A stretch of DNA of 64,000 bases from Yamagishiella unicocca. Lineage: Eukaryota > Chlorophyta > Chlorophyceae > Chlamydomonadales > Volvocaceae. The position numbers and the translations under genes were made by a program. Below the pieces are notes generated by a model, which was not told the DNA's origin, searched no databases, and saw nothing but the letters and a program-made list of their open reading frames with translations. The stretch spans positions 1 to 64,000 of the forward strand of contig BDSL01000007.1 of NCBI GenBank assembly GCA_003116995.1, in the 5' to 3' direction. This document shows positions 23,168 through 35,530 of the stretch, one piece after another. Position 1 is the stretch's first letter, and every line of letters starts with the position of its first letter.

Positions 23168-23734
23168 TGGACTGTCGTAAAGGGGCGTCCTAGCGTATGA
23201 ATAGATAATGCGTTGAAGTGCCTTGCAGTGCTTGTGTATGTTGGAATACGGCACCAACTGGCACCAATATACCGATCACCGCTTGCGGCACCCTGGGGGC
23301 AACTCGCCCGTGGCGTACTTGCACAATCGTTGTGGTTCGGGAGGTACGGCCTCGCGCATTTCGCTTGTGAAGGAAAAAATGCTTCGCGCTGAAGGTTTCG
23401 CACTGAATCAAGCTCATTTCGCCCAACAAACGAGTTTTAGAAAATGTTTCGAAAGCATGAGAACGGGCAACCGCAGCACCTCCAGGGAAGCTGCTATAGT
23501 AGAGTAGTCACGCAAAGCCGGAAAAAGGAGGGCCAAACACTCAGTCCCTATACTGCCCTATAAAAGCGGCGTCCCAGCCGCCCAGGGTTTTACCTGGCCG
23601 TGCTCACCAGCATATTTGTAATAAAATTCATGACCTAGCAAAATATATACTTGAAGAGGCCCAGCCACGCACACACTTTGCCGAACCCCCGCACATCGCT
23701 GCAATTGGCGCCCTCGCTGTGGAAGTAAACAAAA
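23168..23734. other. Divergent intergenic region between two predicted membrane-protein genes
   Basis: About 570 bp separating the minus-strand gene ending its 5' side near 23167 and the plus-strand gene at 23735. It contains a clear TATA box for the plus-strand gene and may act bidirectionally. Confidence 0.4.
23559..23566 (+). promoter_or_regulatory. TATA box for the membrane-protein gene
   Basis: TATAAAAG followed by a GC-rich stretch, about 170 bp upstream of the proposed ATG at 23735. The spacing allows a 5' untranslated region of roughly 140 nt. Confidence 0.55.
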
Positions 23735-25994
23735 ATGTACATTACTTCACTGCTGAGTGCCGGAATGATAGTCATTAATTCGTGGGCAAACTTCATCTTG
23801 GACATCCTCCAGATCGTGGCATTCATCAATGCCAAAACGGGCGAGGTCTCGATGCCGAACAATGGCTGCCCAACGAGCATCAAAGACTGTCGGAACCTGG
23901 TGGAGAATGACAGCACGCAACTGACTCTCTACGTTGTACTCTTCGGTGAGCAGCCAAACAGACTATAGCTAGACATACATTCTTAGCTGCCTGGTCAATC
24001 CGTAGTGAGGAAGACGTCTCCTGTGCACCTTGTTAGATATCTCAGGGCTGCATCATGCATAATCACCGTGCAGTTACGCATGCCCTGCATTAAGGCCCCT
24101 TCTGGACCGTACCGCATAGCGAGTGCATTATCTTCGTAATGCATATCGTACTGCGCCGTACTACTCTACCCTCTTACACGTTCGTGTCGGCTTGGTGCTG
24201 GTGGTTCAGGATCTTTTGTTCGTGTAGGCTTGGTGTTGTTGAGTTTCGTGCGTGGCTGTCTGGGCTAGCTTGGGGCTGGTGGTGTTGGTAACTCTGCGCT
24301 TGGCCCTCCTCTGCGGGTGCCCCTGGGGTAGGATGACCAGTCTGTCTAGCCTGTACGGTTAGCAACCGGCGTGAAAGCTGGTTGCCCTTGTAATACGTAC
24401 CCGTATCCTACTACTCGGACCCACCCGCCTGCAGTGGCTGGCATCCTGTCGGAAGTGGTCATTGCTTGGAGGTCCGAGCTCTTCGAGCATCACCCGCTAA
24501 AGGGCGCACTGCTGGCGCTGTTCCGGCTGGATGAGGCGTATGCAGTGCTCACGTCAACTGACCCACTGGACCCCAAGCGCGTGTGGCTGCTGGCGCAAAA
24601 CAAGATTGCGCACGCGATATCCAACTCGCTGCAGGCGCTGTTACTGTTGTACACGCTGCTGACGGGCCTTATCTTCTGGAAAAACTGTGCGCTGTGCAGA
24701 GGGTCGACGACGGGTGAGGCCCTCCAGGTGATGAGGGGCTAGCAGCACCGGGGCCCGGCAGCTGCAACTTTCAGTGCGTGGGTCGCAATGCAGGCCCACC
24801 GGTTCGACAGGAAACCAGCAGGGGCTCGTGGGGGGTTAGTTTCCGTGCTGTAAAAGGTCTGTGTGCAGGTGGTTGCCACGATTGGTTGGTTCATCGGTTG
24901 CCCTCTTAATTGGTTGGGTTCTCACCACCCAACATACAGCGGGCCCATGGGCGCGCTCCGGCCTCTGCGCGTCACCAGCCAGAGTTCTCTGTCCACCCAC
25001 GTGTCTCTTCCTCTATTCCTTCATGCGTGCCCTGCCTCCCGGCCCCAAGTGCGTGCTGTGCTCGTTACTGTACACCAACATTCGCTACGGTAAACCCCCT
25101 TGCTTTGGACCGTGAAGAAACGCCTACAGCCATTGAACATGCATTTAGAGGGTCCAGCACAGCAGTCCACGCATAGAAATCACGGCCGTGTGCATGAGAC
25201 GTATGGATTGCTGAAGATCCCCGATCTTGGATCTCCTCGATCAGGTGTACAGCCTGCTGGTCGCCAAGATTTTCTTTGGTCTGCTGGGGGTGGCACACGG
25301 CATCAAATACGTCGCACTCTACACGGACAAGACCGTCTTTTCCCTGGTCAGCGGTCAGCAGCAGTCCGAGAAAATGTGTTACAACGGCGCCTTCATGGTG
25401 CACCCAAAAGTCATGGAGACGTGGACGGCGAGTCAGTGGACTTGGTTTATGGTGAAGAGCGTGATAAAATGGCTGATCTTGGACCTTCCCCTTACGCTCT
25501 TCTTTATGGCCAGCATGGCGATGTTCGAACTGGGCTTCGCGTTAGTGGGTGCCATCGAGGGGGCCTGGGTCATCTTTCTGGCCTTGGTGACCAAGATTGC
25601 CGTGGAGTTCATACTGCAGATCATCTTTGTGCGGCCGGACATTTTCACCGAGCCAGACGAGCGCTGGGCGCAGCTGGGCGCGGCGTTGTGGTACGCGGCG
25701 AGCACGTGCGTAGTAACCGTGCCTTGGGCGCAGCAGGTGCAACGGCGCCACTGCGGCCACTGCGTCACGATGTTGGTGTACAGCGCCTGGATCTTGGTTA
25801 CAATCTCCGTGGGCGTCTTAGAAGGCATGTTGGTCGCCAAGCATGTCCTGGCGATTGAATACTATACGGCGGGAAATGTCAAGAATTACGCGCCAAATGA
25901 CCCGGGCATTACGGTGATGATGCTTGTGTTTTCGCTGTCGCAAGTGCTGTTTGCACCGCTGGCGGGTTTCATGGTCAAACTAGTCAGCAATTAG
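23735..25994 (+). CDS. Unrecognised polytopic membrane protein, multi-exon
   Basis: Proposed exons are 23735-23945, 24435-24713, 25050-25089 (tentative) and 25217-25994 (TAG), giving about 435 residues with consistent phases. Exon 1 begins MYITSLLSAGMIVIN with a hydrophobic stretch (WANFILDILQIVAFI) and carries a cysteine pair (NGCPTSIKDC). Exon 2 has an amphipathic region, a hydrophobic run (LQALLLLYTLLTGLIFW) and a CALC motif. The last exon holds about five likely membrane spans, including LPLTLFFMASMAMFELGF, WVIFLALVTKIAVEFILQII and MLVYSAWILVTISVGVLEGM. It ends near LAGFMVKLVSN. I do not recognise the family; a channel, transporter or scaffold are all possible. Exons 1, 2 and 4 are well supported. 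The 40-nt exon 3 is one phase-compatible solution only. Confidence 0.6.
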
Positions 25995-26084
25995 CATCTT
26001 TTAACGACAATGTTTCGGGCATATCTACAATAAAGGCTGTGGTTGACCGGCACTAGCAGTTGCGTGTGGTATTCATGGTACTAG

Positions 26085-26600
26085 GAAGTGGGAGCCTGCC
26101 TATAAGAAGGGGTGGTGGCGGTTGGCTGTTGATGGGATCACCCTCCTCGCTCGGGAACTCTCATATGCGGACGGTAGCAGCAGCCCCCTGTGGATGCGGT
26201 GTGCCGGCTGGAGAGCGTCCAGGGGCGGTTACCCCCGCCTGCACCACTTTTGGTTCTGCCCGGTGGCTCAAGCAGTGATTGCCCAACTCGAGACCCAGCT
26301 CGGTGCAGGGGTGACACGGGCGCAAGTTTGGTTGGCGCAAGCACCTACCGGGATACAGCCCTGCGTTTGGGATGTAGTAATCCTGGTGGCTATTACTGCC
26401 ATGGAGGTGGGGCGCCGGTTTATGGCCGCGGCCTTGAAAAGGGCGGGTGCTGGTGGTCCCCCTCTTACTCCGGGAAGTGGTCTCCTGAATCGTGCCATTC
26501 GCCGTGGGGTGGTGGAGGTTTGGGCCCTTCTGAGGGGCTTTGCTGCGTTGGGGCTTCCCCAGAAAGGCTGGGATGCATTAGGGCCTGGAACGGATAGGCC
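26085..26600 (+). mobile_element. Retrotransposon-like coding remnant
   Basis: Translates to DGITLLARELSYADG, AQAVIAQLETQLGAGVTRAQ, CVWDVVILVAITAMEVGRRF and RRGVVEVWALLRGFAALGLP. The same order is found at 21.4-21.7 kb and, diverged, at 38.6-38.95 kb. Protein-level conservation between diverged copies shows this was once a coding sequence. No terminus follows; a CTAG-rich block begins at its right edge. Confidence 0.6.
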
Positions 26601-26730
26601 TAGCAGGTAGCGGCCCCGTTTGCCTGCTAGGCTGCCAGTGCTTGCTAGGGGCAGGCTAGTCTGTGCTATGTCGCGGCTAGGGACCTGCTATGGCACCGCT
26701 AGCTAGCCTGGGTGACCTGTCAGCTAAGAA
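26590..26730. repeat. CTAG-rich block 1
   Basis: Dense in CTAGCAGG, CCTGCTAGG, GCTAGGG and similar words. It resembles the blocks at 27540-27700 and 36300-36480. No gene. Confidence 0.55.
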
Positions 26731-28019
26731 GGGCATTAAGTAATTTTATTATTCCTTGCTGAGACGCGTAGGCTTCTCGGTACGAGAAGGCGGGTTCTTG
26801 GACGAAGTAGTGTAGTTGTATTTGTCGTACTCATCGATGTGGTATATCGCTCCTTGGAAGTCTCTTTACGGCTATTCGCCGTGTTGTGACCTTCGGTTCA
26901 TCTTTTGTTCCCGCCTCTCCCACCCTGTTTTCGGCGCGCGCGGCGCGCGCGTCCCCAACCACCGAGCCTGGACCGCTCGGTGGTTGAGAGCCTAGGTCAC
27001 GGCCGGCCACTGGTCCAACTTAAATAATGGGTATGCATGGGGGGTCAGGGCAAAGTTAAGGTCAAGCCGACTAGCGGGGCGACCTGGGGAGCACCAAGCA
27101 AGCCGACCAGCGGGGCGGTGCACGGTCTGGGTTTTTCGGTGTTTGTAGCAGTTGGTCGCAGTAAAAGTAGCTGTTGGGTAATTGTGTCGTCAGGGTCTTC
27201 GGTTAGCCGCCGGTGGCATCGCCGCTGGGGTTTCCTTTCGTGCTATTACAGTGTAACGAATGAGGACAAGAAGAGAGCTGCAACCATTCAAAACTAGTTA
27301 GTTCACGGACTAGTTCAAGTACTACCCGGTAGTTATAATCGCTTGTTGTTTCCCGGACACCGCTGCCAACCCCAGGAACGTGTCTCCGTTCAACCTCGGC
27401 CAGGACCATATGCTACGAGCGCATGTTGGCAAACTTCCAGTCCGGTAAAGTAGCCGCAACAGTCAGGCGCCCAGCTGTCCAGCTATTCAACCTATCAACC
27501 GCCTGTCACGTGCATAGCACCCATACTGCGGCCTGGCAGGAGCTTAGCAGGATCCTAGCAGCCTGGCTACATCAACACAGTAGCAGATAAACCTAGCAGG
27601 TGTCCTCGCTGCTAGGTAGCAGGAGCCTGCTAGCCTTATGACAGGTATCTGCTAAGCTATATTATATGCATTTTTGGTAGCCTAGCAACCCCCTATCTGA
27701 TAACCCCGGTCTTGCTTAGGCAGGGATTGATGCCGGGCATATCACCTTCCTATCAGTGCAAAGGTCGACAACTTTCGCACTTCCATTTATAAACTCCACT
27801 GATAACAGCTTTCAATTCTGATAATGTGATCCCCTTTCATCAGGTTCATCCTACACAGTGACAAGAACTGTATCTCCCACAACGAAAACTGCCAAGGGGC
27901 TCTTGGCGAATTCCGTTGAGGGGAAACAGCATCACGTCGTTGTCAAGGTTCTCAGAGGGTGGGGTACGTTAAGGATGCCGCCAAACCTCTGGGCGCGGGA
28001 CGCGGATGCAAGTGTCAAA
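26731..28019. other. Intergenic stretch containing CTAG-rich block 2
   Basis: No supportable gene. It contains an alternating GCGCGCGG-type stretch near 26935 and the CTAG-rich block at about 27540-27700, where CTAGCAG and CTGCTAG words recur. A TATCTGATAACC string there is shared with the 36.3-36.5 kb block. Confidence 0.5.
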
Positions 28020-28140
28020 AGATTAGGATGCCCAAGGCTTAGGATGTGGATTGCCAATGCTGAGGATGGGGATTGCAGACGTCGAAGATGGGGATTGCGG
28101 ATGCTGAGGACGTGGATCGCCAAGGCTGAAGATGTGGTTG
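28020..28140. repeat. Degenerate tandem repeat, about 24-bp period
   Basis: Imperfect repeats of a unit close to GCTGAGGATGTGGATTGCCA. Open frames across it are low complexity and I do not treat them as genes. Confidence 0.6.
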
Positions 28141-28235
28141 GCTTTGCTGGTAGAGTCCCGGGAAAGAGTGGCTTCCCCATGCCTAGAAGGTCATAGTACC
28201 GCAGGAGTGCACCTGGAGCTAAAAGTCTCATAGTT

Positions 28236-28330
28236 GTAACGGTTACAGTGGGTTTTAGGCCAAGAGGTAGAACCATCGGGCACATTGCCTGACACTGAGA
28301 AAGACGGCGGAGACAAAGACCGACGTGCTA
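28236..28330 (-). mobile_element. Retrotransposon-like terminus, minus strand
   Basis: Begins GTAACGGTTACAGTGGGTT and continues through the conserved block to about the first 50 bp of the adjoining 3' untranslated sequence. Confidence 0.65.
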
Positions 28331-28407
28331 AAGTATGTTGCGAGCTGTCGGGCCCGGTCAAGGTGCGCACAGGCACCCTTGTCATGCTGTTCGTGCTTTC
28401 CTGGCTG

Positions 28408-28600
28408 ACCGTATTGGTCGACTCCAGGCCTGACTGGACGCGCACTAGCTGTCGTTAGCGCTCAGGCTACAACTGACCAGGTCGTAGATACGTTAGCAGT
28501 TGAACGCCGCAAGTCGCTACCTTTTCCGGGTCGTGCCCCGGGTATTCTGACTCCCGACCGAAGCGTGGCCCACAGCTGCACTGTTACTTGCGGCGGGGGC
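28408..28600 (+). repeat. Dispersed repeat, copy inverted at 49288-49470
   Basis: Shares GTCGTTAGCGCTCAGGCTAC, CTGACCAGGTCGTAGA and TATTCTGACTCCCGACCGAAG with the reverse complement of about 49288-49470. A spaced but collinear match extends across most of the 190 bp. The identity of the element is unknown. Confidence 0.7.
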
Positions 28601-28616
28601 AACAGGTGCTTGCCAC

Positions 28617-28990
28617 TTGTTGTTGTAACGGTTACAGTGGGTTCCAGACCAAGAGGTAGAACCATCGGGCATATCGCCTGACACTGAGAAAGACGGAGGA
28701 GACAAAGACTGACGTGCACCGGAACAAAGGCAAACCACCAGAACACCAAATCGACAGGCCGTAGGCACACAGAGCAGCAGCCAGTACCCCATGGGGGAAT
28801 TTGCACTAGAGGCTCCCCTATCAGGAACCGACCACCAATCAACCAAACAGCCCAGCAACCGACGAACCAGTGAAGCGCCGCACCGATGCAAGCATCGAGG
28901 CCGTCCGCCTCTCCCGAAAAGCACGGACCCCAAGCAGGGCTCAACACGCAGGTAGAAACGGAAAGTAAGAAGCAAGGGAGACCCCAGCCC
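28617..28990 (-). mobile_element. Retrotransposon-like 3' end, minus strand
   Basis: The terminus at about 28625-28695 is followed by the complete 3' untranslated block to about 28990. It is closely similar to the plus-strand copy at 21.8-22.1 kb. Confidence 0.7.
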
Positions 28991-29060
28991 CAAAAAACAA
29001 CCCGATGTGCTTGGCGATCTACGGCCGGTCCAGGAGCTGGACAGAGGTGATTTTGGAGGT

Positions 29061-29112
29061 CTTATATCTAGAAATGTTCGTGTCTAGATATAAGACACGA
29101 ACATTTCTAAGT
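29061..29112. repeat. Compound inverted repeat
   Basis: TAGAAATGTTCGTGTC pairs with GACACGAACATTTCTA, and CTTATATCTA pairs with TAGATATAAG within about 50 bp. It could form a cruciform or mark a small inverted-repeat transposon. Confidence 0.75.
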
Positions 29113-30607
29113 GCAGATTGCACTTTTCCCTACTGCTCGTCAACAGAGCATGAAAGGAAATTGAGAACACCTCGTAAAACGATACTCAAGGAGGGCTGAT
29201 GGCATATGTTTAACTCTATAGATATGCCCGCATTAGTCGTCGATGCTCTTCTGCGACGTTGTTATACACCATTCTTTGGGCGTGCTTATCACTCCTGTCC
29301 TTGCCCATGTTACGTATTTTGGAGGAGTACTCCGGAGGAATGAGAGCTCCCCATACGCGCGGTGAGTGATTGAAAACAGTGTGCGTTAGGAGCTGCATAG
29401 TACACCACGACGCGTTCCGTACAGTATTCAGTCCTTCCAATGAAACGTCGTGACTGTGGGTCTGTGGCTGTGACTATCCGACTGGATAAATGGTGTTGGC
29501 TCGGAACGGCCGGTTCATGAGGCTGCTGGCTCGTCTTGACAGTACAGGCCTCGGCTTGTAACAAACAATCGTGACTTGCCGCATTCTGTTGTACCTATCA
29601 CTGCAGTAGAGCACCAAATCTCATTCAGTGGCCTTGCATTTGTGGTGATGAACGCGATTTACCTTTGGTGGCAGCGGTTGGAAACGTCACTCATTGAGGC
29701 TAGCATGATGTTGCGTGCACTGGAGTTATGAATGGCACCATCCCAATGGCGCCAGGCATGCCTGGGCAATTACCATTGATTCCCCCCCAGGCATGCCTAG
29801 GCATGCCTGGCGCCATTGGGATGGTACCCTTGCTTACTGCTCTCCGCACAGCACTTGGACGCGGCGATCGCTGTACCCTCCCTTAGCGACGTCCAATGAC
29901 GCATATAACAAATGACCTGTCATCTCTTGGTCGCCTCGTGCATAAATAGTGGAAACGAACTCGATTTGGGCTCATTGAGTAGTCCGCCAACATCCACCAC
30001 GCCACAGCCAAGCCACAACAGTACGGGCACTACGATAATTATGTAAATTTTCCGTGAACGACAGCGATCGCTGCGATTTTCCCGCGCTTTTGCTCACTGC
30101 TCGGCCGCAAGCAATCCCGCTACGGATTCGGGAATTCCGGAGGGGAACATTAACCCAACGTCCATATTAGGTGACAGCACTAAAAAGGAGAGGCCTGGAA
30201 ATTGCCATATGCCAGGCTAGCCTGCGAGCAGTTCCACCTGCTTCCTCGCAGTGCTCGTAATACGAAGGTGCCCGTACTCTCTGTAATTCTTGGCCGTTGC
30301 TAGCAAATGCGTCCTATCGAATTCAGCACGCGCAGGGTATCTACCTGGTCGCTTTTTGAATCAAGTGGGAGCGAGTGGGAGTGTGTGCGCGGGAGCTGTG
30401 CTGCTTGCAGTCACCCAGGTAGCCACTTGGACCCTACAACCGCCTGTAATAAATGAATAAATTGTGCTAATTCATAGGTTGATGATAAATGATATATAAT
30501 ATCTTTGCATGCGTTCAGAGTTTCCCGCGTACCTGCTCGTTGTTTCGACTGTAATGGCGGGCTTACCACGCTCCCCTGGATCATCGGACGTATGGTTTGT
30601 ACAATCC
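29113..30607. other. Intergenic region upstream of pherophorin 3
   Basis: No supportable gene. It holds the 29737-29825 inverted repeat and a TATA-like CATAAATAG near 29940 without an obvious downstream gene. Confidence 0.5.
29737..29825. repeat. Inverted repeat with perfect 27-bp arms
   Basis: The left arm 29737-29763 is the exact reverse complement of 29799-29825, with a 35-bp loop. The arms contain a nested GGCATGCC palindrome. It may be a small inverted-repeat transposon or an RNA hairpin; I see no gene around it. Confidence 0.85.
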
Positions 30608-30615
30608 TATATAAA
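30608..30615 (+). promoter_or_regulatory. TATA box of pherophorin 3
   Basis: TATATAAA about 173 bp upstream of the proposed start codon at 30788. This supports the placement of the first exon. Confidence 0.5.
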
Positions 30616-30787
30616 CTCTGACTTACACCTGAAGCCGAGTCCAAACAAGTCACTACCCCAGTGAGTAAGCGACACCAAGGGATACGAAGCGCATAGCATT
30701 TGCACAGGGTATCAAAGCTGGACGTGTTTCCTGCAACATACTTGGGCGTCGGTCTAGTATTTTGAAGGCCAGTACCGTACTTGGCAA

Positions 30788-33700
30788 ATGGCTCACGGCC
30801 AACGCCAAGTGCCAAGCCGTTGCGTGGCGGCTTTAGGATGCCTGCTATGGACAGGTAAGGATGTATCCCTGTGCTATTGTCGAGATATTGTTGCGATGTA
30901 AGCCAGAGCTGATGTAAACATGCGCACTGGCGTGACCGTTACAAAATTGCGCGGGAGTTATGGCAGCCCGCTATTGGACCGGCGAATCATGTTGCAATAT
31001 AACGCAATACATTCCATCAATGCATATCTTCACTCAAGATCCATTAGTTTCCGGACTGTCACGTTGCGCATTTTGCGGGTTGGCATCTTTATGTGCGTGA
31101 TCGCTTTCACTTGTGCAATGATTGGCGGGCCTCTTGGTCCCTCCGATCTACTCCTATGTACTTAAGCTTACGTGGTTATGCTTGCAGTTGTCGCTACCGC
31201 GAGTTACGCTGAGTCTTTCTCAGCTGGGTGGAGCAGCCGGACTTTGCTTAAAGACGTACTGTCCACCACGACTGCTCAGGGCCGCTTCCCATACTGCAAG
31301 TAGGTTCAACATTGCATTTGCGTGATCAGAAATGAGCATTTGGGGCCCGATCTCTGGGCGCGGTTTTCGACCCTGATCGGCCCCAACCTACGTGTATGAT
31401 GATATCCGGTGCACAGTGACACCCGGGCGTCCTCTGGTGCAGATGCGAGACGTACGACTGCGAATGTTCGCCATACACCATGACTTTCGCGGGCGCCGCT
31501 AACGTGAGTGATACCCGCTCTCGAGGCAGCTCGCCAGGGCAGTATTGTGCCTCTCCTCGCGACTATCATTGTCACGTGTGCAAGCCTCTTCATCTGCTTG
31601 CCACGTGCGCCAGCCTCTTCGTCTGCTTGTCTACTGATCTATGTCTGGACTGGACTTCTCAAACCCAGCACATATCGGTTTTTGGCCTGCCAACCTGGCT
31701 TTTTGCAACTCCTTCCAGGTTCTGACTGGCACACGCTATTGCTTTCGCATTGGTTACATCGGATGCCCATCTACTCGCGCGTGTTGCTTAGCGCTCAAGC
31801 AGAGCCTTCACAAGGTCTCTATGCCAACCAGTAAGCGCCGTTGTTAGAGGGATATTTCGGGGCAAGTCAAAGGGTTTCGGGGTTGAGGGTGGTTATGCTC
31901 TCTTGCGCAAATGCAAAAGCAGATGGCAGAAGCCCCGTTAAGGTCATCGTTAGAGGCCGTAATAAGTTCTGCATAAGATTTGCCTGCTTTGCCAGGCAGG
32001 GCCTGACATGGAAGCAAAGCATCCACCAGCACTCACTGACATGGATCCATGCTGTGCGCGCGATGCAGGCGCTAAGTGTCTAAAGCCAATCATCAGTAAG
32101 GTTGAGGTAGACGATATGAAGTGGCTGAGCTGGGGGACTACTGCATGGCCGTTGACTGGAGGAGGTAAGATACAGACTAGCTTTTGTACATTGCTTCCCA
32201 TCTCCATAAAGTCGTCGCCAGCAGGGTGGCTGATTAGCCTGCAGGAGGACAAGAAGGCTGCGGGAATGAGTAGGACAGGACCGATGCTCGGATGGACCTG
32301 ACTCCTAGGTGCAGTAAGGTTCGGAAGCTCCGCACAAGCTCAGTGCTTCCCTTCTCGTGATTCGTTCCTCAGGACAGCGCACACCCATTTCAAGCAAAAT
32401 TGCCCCATCCACACCGGTCTGCAACAGTCTTCCATCTCCTCTGTCCACCCCTGTGCCCTGTCCCTAAAGTCACTACGTGTTCCCTCTCCACTACGCCCCC
32501 GCAGCATCACCACAAGCACCGCTTCGTTATCCGCTCTGCCACCATGCTCATCCGTAACATTACCATATTCCACCGCACGCCGCCATTACTGCAGGCACGG
32601 GCTATGATCTTCGCATCTACAACCTGCGCTTTAACTCCAGCAGCTTCCCGGGCACCACCATCTGCATCACGGCCAAGGAGCCCTGCTCGGGCATTAAGGA
32701 CTTGTGCGATGCCGACACAGGTTCATGCAAGTGAGTGCCGGTGCCAGGTGGGAGTATGTGATAGTTGCAATCGTAACGTCTCCAATAAGGAAGTAGAAGG
32801 GTGCTTTTTATAGCCGCTTATCCGCAACCCGGTCACACTCATGGCACGTACGGCCGAATCTGGCAGGAATCGCCGCCCTTCTGCACTCATCTGTACGACG
32901 TGCTCGGCTGCCTTGCCCTTCCAAAACAGGTTTTCGCTGTCGTCGGGGCTACCTGGGCAGTCGGACAAGCCCAAATTCTGCCCGGTGTGCCCGGTGACAC
33001 CTATGCCCCGGCCACCCTTCCCCCGGCCTCCTTCGCCTCGGCGGCCGTCGCCTCGGCCGCCGTCGCCTCAGCCGCCGTCGCCTCAACCGCCGTCGCCTCA
33101 GCCGCCGTCGCCTCAGCCGCCCTCGCCTTCGCCGCCCTCACCTCAGCCGCCGTCGCCTCAGCCGCCCTCACCTCAGCCGCCCTCACCTCGGCCACCCTCG
33201 CCTCCTCCGCCCTCCCCACAGCCTCCTTCCCCCCTGCCGCCGTCGCCTCAGCCACCCTCACCATGGCCACCAAGCCCAGCGCCGCCATCGCCACAGCCCC
33301 CCAGCCCCCCCCCTCCTTGCGAGGTCTGCGCCAACATCACGATCACCCCACCTGCCGACCTAGAGGGCAGGCCGCTGTACACCTTCGGTAACCCTGTCAG
33401 CTGCACCGACACTGCGATTATGATTATTAACGATCTAACTAACACAGCTGCAAACCTCAACTCCAGCATCCTTGTTCCGTTTGCCCTCAAAATGTGCTCT
33501 GGGAGTTGGAATGCCAGTACTACCCCTCCCACATTGCCGTACATTCAAGTCTGTGGGACCTTCTTCTCGCCGGAGGATGGCGCCAAGCTGCAGGCGGCGG
33601 TTGATGACATGATAACGGAGTGGGTTCTGTATGTCCTTGGCAGTCCAGTGCTCGAGTCTGATGATCGTGCCCAGTGTGTTACGGGCCTGGAAAATTACAC

Positions 33701-35530
33701 GGCATCAGGCGTGGTCGAGGGAGGCACATCGAGCTGTTTGACTGGCTTTTGGACAATCACTTGCGCGGAACGGTATCAGCCACTGCCTCCATCGCCACTG
33801 CCTCCATCGCCACTGCCTCCATCGCGATTACCACCGAGCACGCCCATTGTGCCAACCCCATCTCCCTCCTTTGTCAAGGTGAGTGATCGGTCCCCATCCA
33901 ATTCGATCGTGCTGGGTACAGCTCCAACAACATGATGATCAGGAGGCATGCGCGGGCACAAAATATCTTGCAGTTCCGAAATCGGGCAAAATTAGTGATG
34001 CCCCTGCGACGGCGGGGTTTGGGGGCCACGTGATGGAAAGCATGTTACGGAGTAGGCCTTATCATTGGGCAATTCACTAGGCAGTGCACTTCAGAAGCCC
34101 TTAGCTCGCGTTGCTGGATGCGCGTCGCTCGGTCAAGAGGACAAGAAGCAATGTCCCTAACAATCACCCTCGGCTGAACCAAAGTGTATATGCGCAGGGT
34201 CACAGTTTTCCATCTTAACTGCTGCTAGGACTAGGTAGCTTGGGCCCCCCCCAACTGTGTCAAAGGGCGGCCGAGGGCCACCTCCTTCAAGAACGCTTTG
34301 TCTGATTTTCCCATCCGCCACCCCCATATATTGTACCCCCGCAGACCCACACCTGCCCGCAATCAACGATCAACGTGCCGTACCTCCTTGGCCAAGTCTA
34401 TACGACAAACACAACGACCGATTCGGGCGAGCTCCTAACTGCAATGTGCACCAAGGTCTCTAAAAGGACCTGTGACAAGTCCGTCACGTGCTGTAGGATG
34501 GAGTTCGCGAAGGTGGGTAGGATTCTTGAACCTCCTGGCCCTAAAGGCCCCCTACACGCAAGGCCGATTGCAATTTATGTCTTGATCCGTTGCAGGTTGA
34601 GATCATCATGAAGAAGTCCTGCAAGGAATCCGTCCGCCGCATTACTGTCAATGGCAAAAAGCTTGCGTACAGCTGGAGCTTTTACGAGAAGTTCACCGCG
34701 CTCAAGTTTGTTCAATTGACATCGTGAGTGCCTGGGAAGTCGTGGCTTGGCTAACGTTATCCAAGCCGCGCATCTGGATTGAGCGGCAAGCGAGCTCGAC
34801 GTTTGTATTGTAAACGAAGGAGGGGATGGAACGAATGAATCATTGTCTCCGTACGATGGATCCAACGTCAAAGTTAGAGGACCTAGGCTGTTGCGGCGTG
34901 CAGGCAGGCTCCAGATAGAATGGTCCTGGCGGAACCTAGGCATGTGGCCCAATGTTCGAGGCCGGGCAGACTCATCGCCCTGTGTCTCCGTTTTGCAGGG
35001 TGATAACTCAGCCAAACGGAGCGACTCTATGCTGGTGAGTTGGGAAGGGTCAGCATCCAGTGGCTGCGGTCTCTCTGCAACGACTTTTTCCAAGCCAACC
35101 GTTTGCTGCACCCGTCATATCCTTAAAATTCTGCGTTGCAGGTATGTTAGGCCGGGGTCATGTGGTAGACCCACAAGCTTCTGCTACGGCGGTCGATGCC
35201 AGGTTCGTTGGGGTTGCCGGTGCATCTTTTGCTGTTGAGCCGCAAGTTAAGGCAGCTGCAAGTAGACAACAATGGATTGTTTGCACTGTTTAGCATACCT
35301 GGCATGACCCCCACGTGTGGTCAGTCCGTTCGCCTATCCATTACATAAGGGCCTACACACGTACAGCATCGGGTGGTGCGTAGGCCCTAGGCCGTCACAA
35401 TTGCCATGCAGTGCTATGCGCCCTTGATCACCTGATGTTACGTATTTAACCCTCCACTGACATTGCTGCACTGACGTAGGCCGACATATTTTCTTCAAAC
35501 AACAAGTGCTGCCCCGCGTACCGGATATAA
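30788..35530 (+). CDS. Pherophorin 3, canonical member
   Basis: Extracellular-matrix glycoprotein of about 658 residues. Exons: 30788-30854, 31188-31299, 31443-31503, 31719-31830, 32069-32164, 32595-32730, 32930-33878, 34345-34512, 34596-34723, 34999-35034, 35142-35202, 35480-35530 (TAA). Every junction keeps phase and all are GT-AG. Exon 1 encodes [20 protein letters not shown] and exon 2 begins [10 protein letters not shown], so the signal peptide spans the first intron. The N module has [55 protein letters not shown] and KFCPVCPV. The linker, about residues 220-323, is made of PPSPQ/R repeats. The C module opens with [13 protein letters not shown] at about residue 325 and includes [42 protein letters not shown] and NKCCPAYRI. 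The donor after the RCQ codon (GTTCGT) is weak. This gene is the best template for the array. Confidence 0.9.

Noticed and set aside
28020..28196. Open frame with WIANAEDGD-like repeats
   Set aside because: A product of the degenerate 24-bp tandem repeat, with no neighbours to splice to.
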